A stretch of DNA of 64,000 nucleotides from Balanoglossus misakiensis. Lineage: Eukaryota > Hemichordata. The notes beneath the pieces are model-generated. The model was not told the origin of the DNA. It ran no database searches and saw only the letters and a program-made list of their open reading frames with translations. The stretch is taken from assembly GCA_040954595.2 (NCBI GenBank), contig CM082586.2, positions 6,634,001 to 6,698,000 of the forward strand, in the 5' to 3' direction. Shown here piece after piece: positions 1 through 11,299 of the stretch. A program made the translations under genes and the position numbers. Numbering within the stretch: the stretch's first letter is position 1; each line of letters starts with the position of its first letter.

Positions 1-23
1 CAGTAATCTGCACATGAAATATG

Positions 24-383
24 CTATTCACAAATCGAATTGAGGTTCTGCACATGATATCAGCTATCTCAAAAATTCTAGACAACACAGTAATACTGTA
101 AAACACTTTATTTTCGCGAGCATTTAATTTTCGCCAAATACGCGAGAGCCAAAATAGCGTGAAAATAAAAAGTCGCGTAAATTGCTTTTGAAGATAACGA
201 TGCAGTGAATGAAATAAGAGAACGCAAAAATTAATACTCGCGAAACAGTGGCCTCTCTCGATATCACGAAAAATCTGACTCGCGAAAATAAAGTGTTTTA
301 CAGTATAACAGGCACTATTCACAAATCTAATTAAGCTTCTGCACATGATATCAGCTATCTCAAAAATTCTGGTCGACACAGTT
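24..383 (+). repeat. Direct repeat flanking MITE copy 1
   Basis: A ~70-bp sequence at 24-93 (CTATTCACAAATCGAATTGA onward) recurs at 314-383 with a few substitutions, one copy on each side of the MITE. It may be a short tandem array into which the MITE inserted. Confidence 0.7.
94..305. mobile_element. MITE, TACTGTAAAACACTTTA family, copy 1
   Basis: A 212-bp element with near-perfect terminal inverted repeats of about 27 bp (TACTGTAAAACACTTTATTT onward and its complement). It has no coding capacity. A second copy at 26192-26396 matches along its whole length. Confidence 0.85.
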
Positions 384-414
384 ATGTGTGTGTGAGAATT
401 TCCAAGCAACTTAC

Positions 415-3400
415 ACCGAGTTATCCTGGCCGACACAACAAGCATTCCAATGAGCCGGCCAGAGACACTGCATCAAGAGACCGACTTGGACGCTGTTCAC
501 GGGACTGGACGTGTTCCTCAGATCCCAGAACTTCAAGTGGCGGTCAGCGCCGGCCGTACTGAGGAACGTCTCGGCCATCGTGCACCAGGAGATGCCGGAG
601 ACATAGCTGAGGTGCGCCCGGAAGATGTGGTATGGGTAAAAGGTGTCCATCGGCGTGAGAGGGGGAGAGGTTTTTAAGAGAGGGGACGAGGTCGTGAGAT
701 CCCAGAGTGCGACATTACCTGTGTAGAAAAATACACATCATGTTGATTAGATGGGATCAGTTTATCATTTCAGTGAACAAGAAAAAGTGAAATAAAATAT
801 CAGGAAAAAAGATGTTTTAAATTAATAGTTCTCTTTCAATTACACATACTAGACAAAAAATTATTACAAGACATTTGCATGAACTCACCCCCATGGAACC
901 CAGCTGCAATTTTACGATGATGTATGTCTGATGACCATTCCACACACAGACACTGCTTATCGACAGGAAAGCCTGACTTTGGGTTGGGTTCCAACACTGC
1001 ACATGGCTTGACTGTGTACACTGATATATACAACAACAAAATCAAATTGGAGAGACTAATAAAGTACCACTCAAGACCCCAAAAGCAAGCTGCCACTTTT
1101 AGCATATATATTTTTAACAATGAAATACTTTTATCTATCATCTTTATCAATATAGTCAAGGGATGACATAATGTTGAATTTATGGAGAAAAAGGACCATG
1201 AGCAACCACTTTTAGCATATTTTTAACAATAAAATATTTCAATCTTCTCTTTAGTCAAGGGGTGACATAATTTCGGATTTATGGACACGAGATACTATTG
1301 TACATGTGGGCATACAGAGTCCCTGGAGGGACAATGATGCATACCATGATAGTTACTCTTTTCCTAGTGGAAATCTAACCTAGTGTATCCGTGTCTTCAT
1401 TCCGGATGTTGTGTGGATGTGGAATAGACAGTATCCTGAGCCTGCCATCGGAGCACGCCAAAGCCAACAGACCCAGCCGGGACACTGCCTCATTCCCAGG
1501 CTGTTCAGGGTCTTCCCATCCTCCACTGGGGCACCACTTCATGTCCCATATGCTGCCGTAGTCGTGAGCAATGCCAAGGCTGAGGTTAGGTGGTTTATCC
1601 GGCCTGTTAGAATTATAAAGTATATATTAATTATCAGTCTCTCCAGATGCAAGAGTTGTTGTAAAATATTTGTAGTAAATATACTGAGTTGATAGTTACT
1701 AGATAATCAATGAAAGAAACTACCATTTTCATGTTATTTAGAAAATGCCTACCTAAAGGGTCAGTAACAATATGCTGATCCCATATTACTTATAAACTTA
1801 CATTGCATTCTTCAGTACTCCAAAGTTCCACAGCTGAATCAACCCGTTCCCGTGGTAACTCTTCTCACAGTGGTGTATATCCTGGTAGTTCCTATGGCAA
1901 CTAATCGCAGCAAACTGATTGGCTGTGCTGCTGACACCCAGTGGTAATGGACACCAAGTCATGGACCAGATAGGACCCCCAGCATAGAACACGATTGATT
2001 TGTTTTCTAGAAAAAAAGAATTTGTAAGATTTTTAAACAAGATTGATTTGGTTTCTAGATTTTTATACACTGGAACCCATAGCAACTCAATGTAGTCTGA
2101 CGGCCACAATTTTCCAGTTTTTTCAAATGACAAAATCACTTGTACATTATGACATATTGGGCAGGGGTCCAAGTATGGTCAACACCCTTAGTATATATTA
2201 AATCCAATCTATGATTCATCACATAACACACACTCAGACAACTGGCTAGGGAGAACAGCTGTACTCATCTTTACAGACTGCTGTATTTTCATTTTACATT
2301 CATCAACACACTCTGTCTGAGATGCCGATAATGATGCTTAAACAGTGTATTATGTATTTTAAGCTCATAAATATTTTTACTTACTATTGTCTAGGTGAGA
2401 ACCATATCTGGGTAGTCTAATCTGGCTGCTTGCTTCAATGTTCTCCACTTCAACTTGGAATGTCATGGACTCTTTACTTACTGGCTCAAACACCTCACTA
2501 TCACTGTGTGAAGAAAAAAAAACACCCACAAACCCAGGGGTCGCTATCAAGTTTAAATGTAAAGGTTGTCGTTTCATTTCTCATACAGATAGAAACTTAA
2601 GAGTTCACACCAAAATCCAGATCAATATTTCCATATTCAAATATTGCTGTCCTAGGAAATTATCACAAAAAAATATAAATTACCTTTTAGAAACTTCAGT
2701 CCAGTCAGAACTTTTAGGTTTCCAGTCCGAGTGTACTGTTACCCCAAAATATCTTGAATTCCTGTCAGTTAAAAAAATATTATTTTGTTGACAAATACTT
2801 TTTAGCGCAAGACTGTGACTGGTGCCTTCACAGACCCCAATAGCAAGCGCTTACACAAAACACTGAAGCATTTTTGCAAAGTCTGTGAGACACTGATTCT
2901 GGCAGGTTCTCATAATGGATAGAGAAAGAATTCTACCTTTCCAATAGCATGTTTCCAAATTGAGAAAAAAAAACATTATTGGAGATAACTTACCTCTGCA
3001 CACTCCAGTTCACCACGTCAGGCAACGGTATCAGCTTAGAATCAAATTTCTCCCGGGGGCCATACGCCCTCCTGGAAGGTCTTCCCTCTTCATCGTTATC
3101 ATCTGGGGTGGGATCAAATGAATGATGTCAAAGGAATATTACAGAACTGTTTTTGTTTGTGCGAGTTGCACTTTTAATTGCAGATAGCCTTCTGAGGCAA
3201 CTGTACATACTGCATTTCCTTTATACAGTATATACTTGATTTCATGGCCTTTGTCAGTTTCTAGAAGCAATGCCGTCTTAATTACCTTCATTAGGTGTGG
3301 CTAAGGAATCATCCGAAGCTTCGCTGTCGTAACTGTCGTCGGAGTCACTCTCTGGGAAGGCAAATAATTCCTGAGAAGTAGAGGAGCAGAAATCAGAGTC

Positions 3401-6400
3401 ACACAGAATTCTTCAAGTGTTTTATTGAAGTTAAGAGGAACCATACTGCACTATATTTGACACTGAGGTTGACTTTTAGAATCTTCCGACAATGGAAGGG
3501 CTCTTTAACCCTATTCACCACCACGATTTGGTCCAAATCCATAGTTTTCTAGGGCGAAGCTTGACTTCTACATAGGAAAATGGCAGTGAAAGGATTAAAA
3601 CTGAACATTTATTTTATTCGCCACTTTCACCCAGTCACACTTTGACGCCCTGTGCTGAATGGGCAAAAGGTTATGGAAGCAGAACACTAACGTCCTTATG
3701 CTGGGCTTGGATGTGATACTTCACTGCTGGCTCGGTGGAATACTCTTTGCTGCATATCAGGCATTTGTAGTTATCCAGGGTGAGACCGCTCTATTGAAGG
3801 AATGCAGAATATGTTGAGTTAGATCAGGAAGTTAGAGCCCCATGAGCTGCCAAATTTCACATATTTTTTTATCACAATAAAATTCTTCAGATCTCCTTTA
3901 GAATCATCACCATTAAGCCATATCACTTGTCAGTTTGTCATAGTGGCGATGCAATACCACGATAGTTGTGTATTCTTTTTATGGAAACCGATTAAACTGA
4001 TAAACTCTATATTGCATTTACTGTGAAGTTGCATTGGTAGAGTGTAGGTTATGGTTACACACTGACTGATCATTCCACATGTACAACAAATTTTTCCTCA
4101 AAAAAAACTTTCCCTTTAAGACAGGTGACATGATTTGCTTTACCACGCCTACCATTCTAGACTCTCTCTTACCTTTGGACAAGAGGCATAGTGGAATTTG
4201 ATAGAAACGATATTGGTGTAATTCACAGAGCAGCCTTTATAAGGGCACACCAATTTGCCGTCCTTCTTCAGTTTATCTCTCCATTCAGCCATTAATTCTT
4301 TGGGTGCTGTCGGCCTTTCCGGTTTTGTGTAAAGCGGCTGCAAGGAAGACAAAATACATGTACTGAAATACTTCATATTCCACAAAATACATGTACTGAA
4401 ATACTTCATATTCCATAAAATACATGTACTGAATTACTTCATATTCCACAAGATACATGTACTGAAATACTTCATATTCCACAAAATACATGAACTGAAT
4501 TACTTCATATTCCACAAAATACATGAACTGAAATACTTCATATTCCACAAAATACATGTACTGAAATACTTCATATTCCACAAAATACATGAACTGAAAT
4601 ACTTCATATTCCACAAAATACATATACTGAAATACTTCATATTCCACAAAATACATGTACTGAAATACTTCATATTCCACAAAATACATGTATAGTACTG
4701 AAATACTTTATATTCCACATAGGATATACATGTAGCACTCACAGATGGCCAGTCTAAAAAAACTTATAGTCACTGTAGTGAAAGTGAGTACTTGCCACAC
4801 TATTTTCGAATAGATTTCTTCAGATTATTTGACGATTTTATTTGTTTGCTTGAGGAACATTTGCATTGAAGTTCAGGTTTTCATTCCACGATGATGTAGA
4901 CTAACAGACTGAGTACTAGTATTCTGCTGGTATGTTGGCCAGATATCACATGATGAGTTTTCAGTGTTCGGTTGTTGTTCAGGTGAGGTACAACATCAAG
5001 TAAGTAGATATAGAAGAGGAATTACCCTACTCCAGTCTGCTACCATGGCGTCGGGATCTCTATCCCTCTTCTTCTTGGATTTCTCATCATCTTCCATGAC
5101 TCCGGTTTCAGCAAGCTTTTGAACCTTGGAGACGGCTCTAAAAGAATTTTGAAGCAAACAAACTTTGTCAGAAGGCAGTAAGTGTGACATCTTGGTGGGC
5201 ATGGCAACCATACAACAAACAAATAGCAGCTCAGAAATATACATGAAGTGCATTACTTACTTGATGGCTGCCTGTCTTCTAACTCTACCAGATGGTGATA
5301 TGAACTGGGGATCAGCACCCTCAGCTTTTTCAGCTGCTTTCTTCTTTCTGTTTTCTATTTCCTCTGCGCTCGGTGGCTGTAATAGTTGAACAGAATGCAG
5401 AGATCTTAGTATGGGAAATTTGCGTGTTAATTACAATGAATGATAAAAGAGGCAAAAGTTACCCTATGGTCTTCATTACTACTTGTGTTCTTACAGAGCT
5501 CTACATACTAATAACACTGATGCCGAGAATTTTGAATTGCACTTTCACCTTTGGAAATCTAGTTACTAAATTGAGATCTTGCCAATTACAGTGTCACACA
5601 CCAAAAAGTGCACCACCACCATCATTGGTTATTACTAGAAAACTTTGACCCACCCTTTTAACTATATATGGGCATATGTAAATTAGACAACATCCTTACC
5701 TCTGGGTGTATACTTTGCATGTGGTATTTAAGACCAGCATTGCTGTTGTAGACTTTGGAACATTTCTCACAAGCGTACTACAAAACACACGTAGAGACAA
5801 GAAAAAGATATAAAAATCAGTGAACAGAAAAATTCCGAAACTACGTTTTTCTCATTTATATCCAAAATTCACTGTCTTATACCAGTATTGCATTTACTTG
5901 GAACAGTGACGCTAGTATGTTTAGTAAGAATGTGAATTAAAGTTTATCATAGTCTTTGTCTATTGTTTATATGCAGTGAACGACAGATCTACAGAAGTCA
6001 TCTCCAGCACTGATTGCAACCACAGCATCAGAAAATCAGAAAATCTGTGACTTTGTCTTACCTCTTCAACATTTGTTTTTCCACATCTCTTGGTGTGATA
6101 CTGATAACCTGTCAGTGTTGTGAAGGATTTCGAGCAACCCTGTGGAATGCAAATTCAATATTTTGCTGAAAACACAAACCTGAACTTTAGTGCAAATTTA
6201 ACATATTATACAATGTACAAGTGAAGTCATGTGCTCAGATAGCTTGTTTATGGGAAATAATTTCATTGATGAGAAAGTTTTTTTTACCTCTGTAGTACAT
6301 CTTAATTTTCCGCATTTCTTAAGGATAGCTCGAAGGACAAGCTTCTCATTGACTTCATCCGACTCACTACTCTGGCTTTCGTCTTTCTGAAGGTTAAAAA

Positions 6401-8617
6401 ATACACAGAGAGTACTATTTACATGCTTTGTTAAGAGGTTTCAAAGTGGGAAATGCAACGTTTTCCTTGTATTTTGCATTTTCCCCATGGAGGCAGCCAT
6501 ATTCCTTTATTATTTATCTGATTAAAACTTGTATATGCACTCACACTTATAGTTTATAATTATTGTAAATACTTCATTGCATACACCTGTATGGGCTAAT
6601 GTTGGTATGATTTGAAATTACATTTCATGGTAATCATCCAAAAGTTACAGGACACAGGGCTTTGAAAAGGCACAGAGCAGTATATCCTGTACTTACCAGC
6701 TGTGTTGTTGTATGCTGCGCCATCAAGTGGTACTTGTAGCCAGCTGCCGACTGGAATTCTCTTGGACAGTGCTGACATCGGAAATCAAATGACTGTGATA
6801 AGATAAGGTCAAAAAGTACTGGTATTAGGGTGAAAATAAGCTAGACAGGCCAAATGTCATTGGTTACTGTCATCTGTTACAATTTATAGCAAATTTTGAT
6901 GATTATGAGTTGTTATCAACACTCTGCAGTAATGATACATTGTCGTTCGTGACCATTTTGTGGCTTAATGTTCTATCTTTGTAGCGGGAATATGTAGAAT
7001 CCATTCAACTGTTCCTCATTTTTCATCTATTCAAGGTACATAATTATTGCAAGTATCATCTCACAACAAGCTCCACATCAATGAAACATCTCTCGCGCCA
7101 AATCTTCTCCTTACCGACTTCTCAACACACTCCAAGTAGTGTTTCTCTATGCTGGAGATTTTATTCCTTGAACTGAAACACTTCATACACTTGGCCTCTC
7201 CAGTCTCAGCAATCTGTTCCGCCCATAACTTCTTGGCTGTGTTGATATCTATCTTTTTATGTTCTTCTTTGGGAGTCTTGTTTTCTAAACCATCCTGTTG
7301 GTCTTTCTCTTTCTATTTATGATTGAAAAACAAGCAATGCACAAAACTGTATGAATTCCAACCACATTTCTATTCATTTCATTTCACAGATTCATGTATA
7401 CATGTACTAAATTCACAATTGACTGTACATTTTGTGTGTGTGTGGAGGGGGGGGAGGTCAAAATATCACCAAAATTTTAAGATGGCACAGGTGAGAGACA
7501 ATCAATTTTTAAGGAATTTTGATTTTTCCTGTAATATATTTTTTATGACCAATGATTTCAAATTTCAATACATTACAAAGGCATAGTAGCCCACTCACAC
7601 TTTTTCATTAATTAACAGATGCTCTGTATAATCATGCCAATAGAAAAATCCAAAATGCCTTATCTTAATTACCATTTTTTTCAAGCACTCATGATAGTGC
7701 TTTTCTATGCTGGCCATCTTCATTCTTCTGTTCCTGCATATGTCACACTTGGCGTACCCATCTTGCTCGATCTGTTCAGTCCATCGCTTTCTCTTTTCTC
7801 TCATCGCGTCGTCAACATCATTCCCCTTGTCCTCCGCATCCACTGTGCTCTCCAACACATCATCTCCTGAAACTCTTTTCCTCTTATTTTTCAGTGGTCT
7901 ACCCGCTACCCGTCTGGTGGTAGGTGCCCCATCTGTGCCACTTTTCTGCTTTCTTGTGTAGCGTCTTCGCTTTGGGTTCTTCTCCAAGTCGGGCAGTGCG
8001 CTTTCACTTGCCGACGGGCTGTCACCCGATGATTCACAGGTTTTCCTTTCCTTTACTGAGAGTTTTAACACTTTACAGTTGCTTCCCGATTCTTCAGAAT
8101 CTGCTGGGGTCTGTGTGACTCTTCTTTTCCTGCCCCGCCTGCGTCCCTTTCCCTGCGCCGGCGTTCCTTTCTCCTCATCACGTGTCTTCTGCTCAATCGC
8201 ATCCACACCCATCTTTTCCACCTCCCTCTCCTGACCTTGGCTGACCTCTGATACCTCCGATGACCTTTCTGCAACCTTGGCACCAGATCTTCCTGCCACA
8301 TCTTCTTCGCTTTTACGCAAATTTTCATCGTTGGTGAGAGTGGCCTTAATTGCTGGAGTTTCCACTGACAAATTATTCTGGACAGCCACATCATCCTCAC
8401 ATTTCTCAGAACCAGTTTCAGTTTTTCTCTGCAATCTTGTCTGTCGAGTTCCTTTAGCACTTGGTGATGCCTCTGACTTGGCCTTTTTAGGTTCATCTTC
8501 ACTAACTTTAGGCGTCTTCTGGGATGTTGGTGGATCACCACCATAACTTTCAAGTTTCTCTTTGATTCGTCCACTCCGCCTTCTGATTGGATAAGATTTC
8601 TTAGGCTTGTCAGCCAT
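415..8617 (-). CDS. GTF3C2: GTF3C2-like TFIIIC subunit with N-terminal zinc-finger array (3' partial)
   Basis: Eighteen phase-consistent exons: 8617-7673, 7312-7115, 6792-6697, 6386-6288, 6139-6062, 5777-5700, 5376-5261, 5137-5026, 4337-4173, 3790-3692, 3370-3286, 3102-2994, 2761-2684, 2503-2385, 2006-1802, 1579-1380, 1011-889, 718-415. About 1070 codons are visible and the gene continues past the left edge. The C-terminal half (from exon 12 on) matches the WD40 TFIIIC110 subunit that helps recruit RNA polymerase III to tRNA genes; landmarks are GGPIWSMTWCP, GLLALACSDGRL and SAGADRHLKFWDLR-type blades (STAGADRHLKFWDLR). Exon 1 encodes a basic nuclear N-terminus with an AT-hook-like GRPLK. Exons 1-10 encode alternating C2HC and C2H2 fingers that, as I recall it, the human protein lacks. 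The ATG at 8617 opens the long exon 1 frame. The exon 10 to 11 junction is the weakest: its donor is GAC|GTTAGT, and reading through it gives a stop. The finger half may therefore also be made as a separate protein. Confidence 0.85.
3505..3598. mobile_element. MITE, TTAACCCTTTCACC family, diverged (GTF3C2 intron 10)
   Basis: Ends TTAACCCTATTCACCACC and GTGAAAGGATTAA with the family's GGTCCAAATCCATAG interior. It lies just beyond the AATAAA hexamers that follow the alternative stop in exon 10. Confidence 0.65.
3671..3790 (-). other. Alternative terminal form of exon 10 with in-frame stop and poly(A) hexamers
   Basis: If the weak donor after position 3692 is ignored, the frame of zinc-finger exon 10 adds six codons (VSVLLP) and stops at 3673-3671. 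Two overlapping AATAAA hexamers (minus strand) lie at 3618-3608, about 55-60 nt downstream. This would give a finger-only protein of about 668 residues with no WD40 part. The stop and hexamers are seen; use of this end is inferred. Confidence 0.45.
4352..4722 (+). repeat. 33-bp minisatellite in GTF3C2 intron 8
   Basis: About eleven copies of a 33-bp unit (GAAATACTTCATATTCCACA plus AAATACATGTACT). Since 33 is a multiple of three, it yields long open frames on the minus strand that are not coding. Confidence 0.9.
5580..5690. mobile_element. Likely fragment of the same MITE family
   Basis: AACTATATATGGGCATATGTAAATTAGA at 5660-5687 closely matches the 12690-12840 copy. The upstream part is weakly similar. 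It lies in GTF3C2 intron 6. Confidence 0.4.
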
Positions 8618-9696
8618 CTTGATGACTCATACCACAATGTCTTCCAATCAAATCATTCCTTAAAAAAAAAAACATGCGAAGTTGAGCAAGACAGAACAAT
8701 TTATTTTAAAAATGGATATGTTGAATAAATGTACTTGATATGCTAGATGGTTTACAGTCTAATTATTTTTACATCCAATTTTCTTAGAACGTTGGGGAAA
8801 TCTCTACCACATACACTTGAAACAGGACAATTATTTGTTTTTGCTTTCTAAACTATAATTGGTACTTGTGTAAATTATTGCAATTGCCCAGACAAAATTA
8901 TTGCCCATTTTTCAACAAATGTAAATAATTTAAAACAGATAAACTTAAAGATTTACAAATATACTGTTCGAGTTGAAGTAGGGATGTTGATACGTTTCTC
9001 ATCACATATTCGAATTTGATGAAGAAGATATCACTGAAGTGACAATTTTATACTGATTTAGTGATTAGAAATTTTGAAACCTCGGATCATTCAACGCGTG
9101 ATGTGTATTTCTCCTGTCCGTGTTGTGAAAACCGCCGCTGAAATATGATTTTGGAGACAAAATTGAGAAATGTCTGTATCTAAATGAAAATAAAACGACA
9201 AAGAAACACGAGGGTCAGGTTAAAAAAAGATAAATGGGCATATCACCTGACGAAAAGGCCCCTACCAGGTCTCGAACTCACGCAATCCGTGTGCAAGTAC
9301 GTCCCAGTTCAGAGCGAAATGCGCTATCCTCTTTCCCAAGCGGTTGGGTCAAAGGTTACCAAACTCTCGAAAATTCTCGTCTGTCATTAATGTGCATATG
9401 CTCGCGCTGTCGCGGTAAACAGTCCCAATTATTGATCAGCTGCATACTATAGTGGCAAGATAAATCTGTGTATCATTTTGAGTTGAGACTCGGAGATGTT
9501 AAGTATAGTTTAAACAAAATTTGGAGTAGGTCACGTGATTATCTAACGAGAACAATTTCAAAATGGCGGGCATCATTGATGTTTCAAAGAGGTAAAAGTG
9601 AGCACTGTTGTTGATCAACTCGACTGTGCGCTTCCAGATGTAGGAGACACCTTTTTGCAAATCAGAATCAAAAACCAAAGAGTAGACGTCGCTCAG
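8618..9696. promoter_or_regulatory. Shared upstream region of GTF3C2 and MED30
   Basis: Head-to-head start codons 1.1 kb apart. Apart from a tRNA-like stretch at 9237-9350, the region holds AT-rich DNA without recognisable genes. Confidence 0.4.
9237..9350 (-). other. tRNA-like sequence, possible SINE head or tRNA relic
   Basis: On the minus strand, GAGTTCGAGACC at about 9279-9268 resembles an internal box B, and a weaker box-A-like TGACCCAACCG-type stretch lies about 70-80 nt before it. No clean cloverleaf can be drawn by eye, so an intact tRNA is unlikely. Confidence 0.25.
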
Positions 9697-10915
9697 ATGG
9701 CTTCCCATGGTCATCAGGCGCCAGCTGGCGGCCCAGGTACAAGTGGGCCTGCACCGACGAGAGAAGTGAATACAGCTTCATTGTGCCGAATAGGACAGGA
9801 AACAGTGCAAGAGATCGTCAGCAAAACAGCAGATATATTTAATCTACTGAAAAACACCCCGGTAAGCAGGCATATTGGTAAAATTATAACTTTGGCGTCG
9901 TTGCCATGGAGACACCAAAGGTCTGCGGTAGCTCCATGGCAACTGCGACTCTATTTCAATGTATTGTTTTCCATCATTTCACTTTTTTTTCTCCACATCA
10001 TCAGTACATGTATGTGTAGTATTATGGTTTAAAGGAGAGGCCAGCTTGTGTCTGACATTACAATTTATCGGATTAAATCGACAATATTGTAGATTGATTT
10101 TAACTTACCCACATGAACCAGCTGCCTGTGCAATCTTAATATGTGAAACAACAGAAACGCTTGCACAAGTATTGCAGCCTTTACCACACAGTCAAATGTT
10201 CTCTCTGAAATGCATTTCCTTGTCTATGTCTGGCTTATCCAGTTGCCAAACGGCATGCCACCAGCCACGCCCACACACCAAGAGAGACAAGCCAAGTTAC
10301 ACGAACACATGAAGAGTCTGGTGGTTCTTTTCAAGAAGTTAAGACTGGTGTATGAGAAATGTAATGAAAATTGCACTGGAATGGATACTGTAAACCCAGA
10401 GGTAAGACAAACAGTTTTGATACGGCCAGGGAAAGAAAACATTGCTCCTCAGATTTCCTGGCCGGACTACAATTGTCTCATGTATGTATGTCTCATTGGT
10501 AGGATTTGATACCGTGGGCTGAGGATGGTACTGAGTCTAAATTGGATTTAATAGTTCCCAACTCGGATAAGCTGTATTTCGTAAAAGAAGAGCACAAGGA
10601 AATGTATGAGGTAAGTTTTGATTACAGGAGATTGGCAACAATGTGCTAAAAACATGCCAATTTTGGTCAGTGCAGAAAAGGAGCTGTGTTTATATACTCT
10701 TTTGTTTGTTTCCAGTTTTTCACAAAAAATGAATGTTCAAAAGATTCGAGGATTGTAAAAATATTGTAACAGCCATGTTTGTCATGATTTGCCAACAGAA
10801 AATCCAGGCTAAAAACCACCAACTGAAAGAGATTATGGATCAACTCAGAAGCCTGATGTGGGATTTGAATACTATGCTTGTGATGAGTAGGACAGTGCAT
10901 GGACCGCAACACTGA
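9697..10915 (+). CDS. MED30: Mediator complex subunit 30
   Basis: Four exons, 9697-9861, 10243-10401, 10503-10610 and 10799-10915, join in frame to 182 residues; human MED30 is about 178. The N-terminal REVNTASLCRIGQETVQEIV block and the KLRLVYEKCNENCTGMD block are hallmark MED30 sequences. Exon 3 begins LIPWAEDG after one Asp, and the C-terminal helix carries NHQLKEIMDQLRSLMWDLN. Mediator links activators to RNA polymerase II in the nucleus; MED30 is a metazoan head-module-associated subunit. The ATG follows a short 5' UTR and precedes a low-complexity Gly/Pro/Ala stretch, as in other MED30 proteins. The gene lies head to head with GTF3C2, with about 1.1 kb between start codons. The 3' UTR includes a GAT-rich stretch at 11084-11180. 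Confidence 0.96.
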
Positions 10916-11083
10916 GGGCATCATATTTCGTGATATCCATATGTGAGTGACAATGGGAATCTGTCGGATTTATGTTTGTATGTTGGACGCAGGACTGTTG
11001 TCTTGAATGAATTGAGGGACAAGAGATGCTACCACAACAGTGACTGTTAAGATTGTTGTTGTGCAGAGTAGACCATGCTGGCC

Positions 11084-11180
11084 GAGATAATGATGAGTAT
11101 GATGATGATGATGATGAAGTTGATGATCATAATGACGTCGACAATGATGACGAAGATGATGATCATCATGACCGTGATGG
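11084..11180 (+). repeat. Imperfect GAT-rich tract in the MED30 3' region
   Basis: Interrupted GAT triplets about 170 bp after the stop codon, probably within the 3' UTR. Confidence 0.7.
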
Positions 11181-11299
11181 TGTTTTTTTTTTGTTACAAA
11201 AATCCCAGAAAACTTTCCTTCCTTGTGCTTAAGTTTTTGAAGAAACAGGACAGCTATTCTTATGCATATATAATATTGGAAATATATTACTGTTATTGA

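Noticed and set aside
4352-4722. CRISPR-like regular spacing
   Set aside because: The repeats are directly adjacent with no unique spacers, and this is eukaryotic DNA.
4285-4742. Long minus-strand frames of repeated MYFVEYEVFQY or NMKYFSTCILW units
   Set aside because: They are translations of a 33-bp minisatellite in an intron. One frame reaches exon 9, but a canonical acceptor lies between and another stop interrupts upstream.
9237-9350. Functional tRNA gene on the minus strand
   Set aside because: A box-B-like sequence is present, but I cannot fold a proper acceptor stem or anticodon arm by eye, so only a tRNA-like relic is reported.
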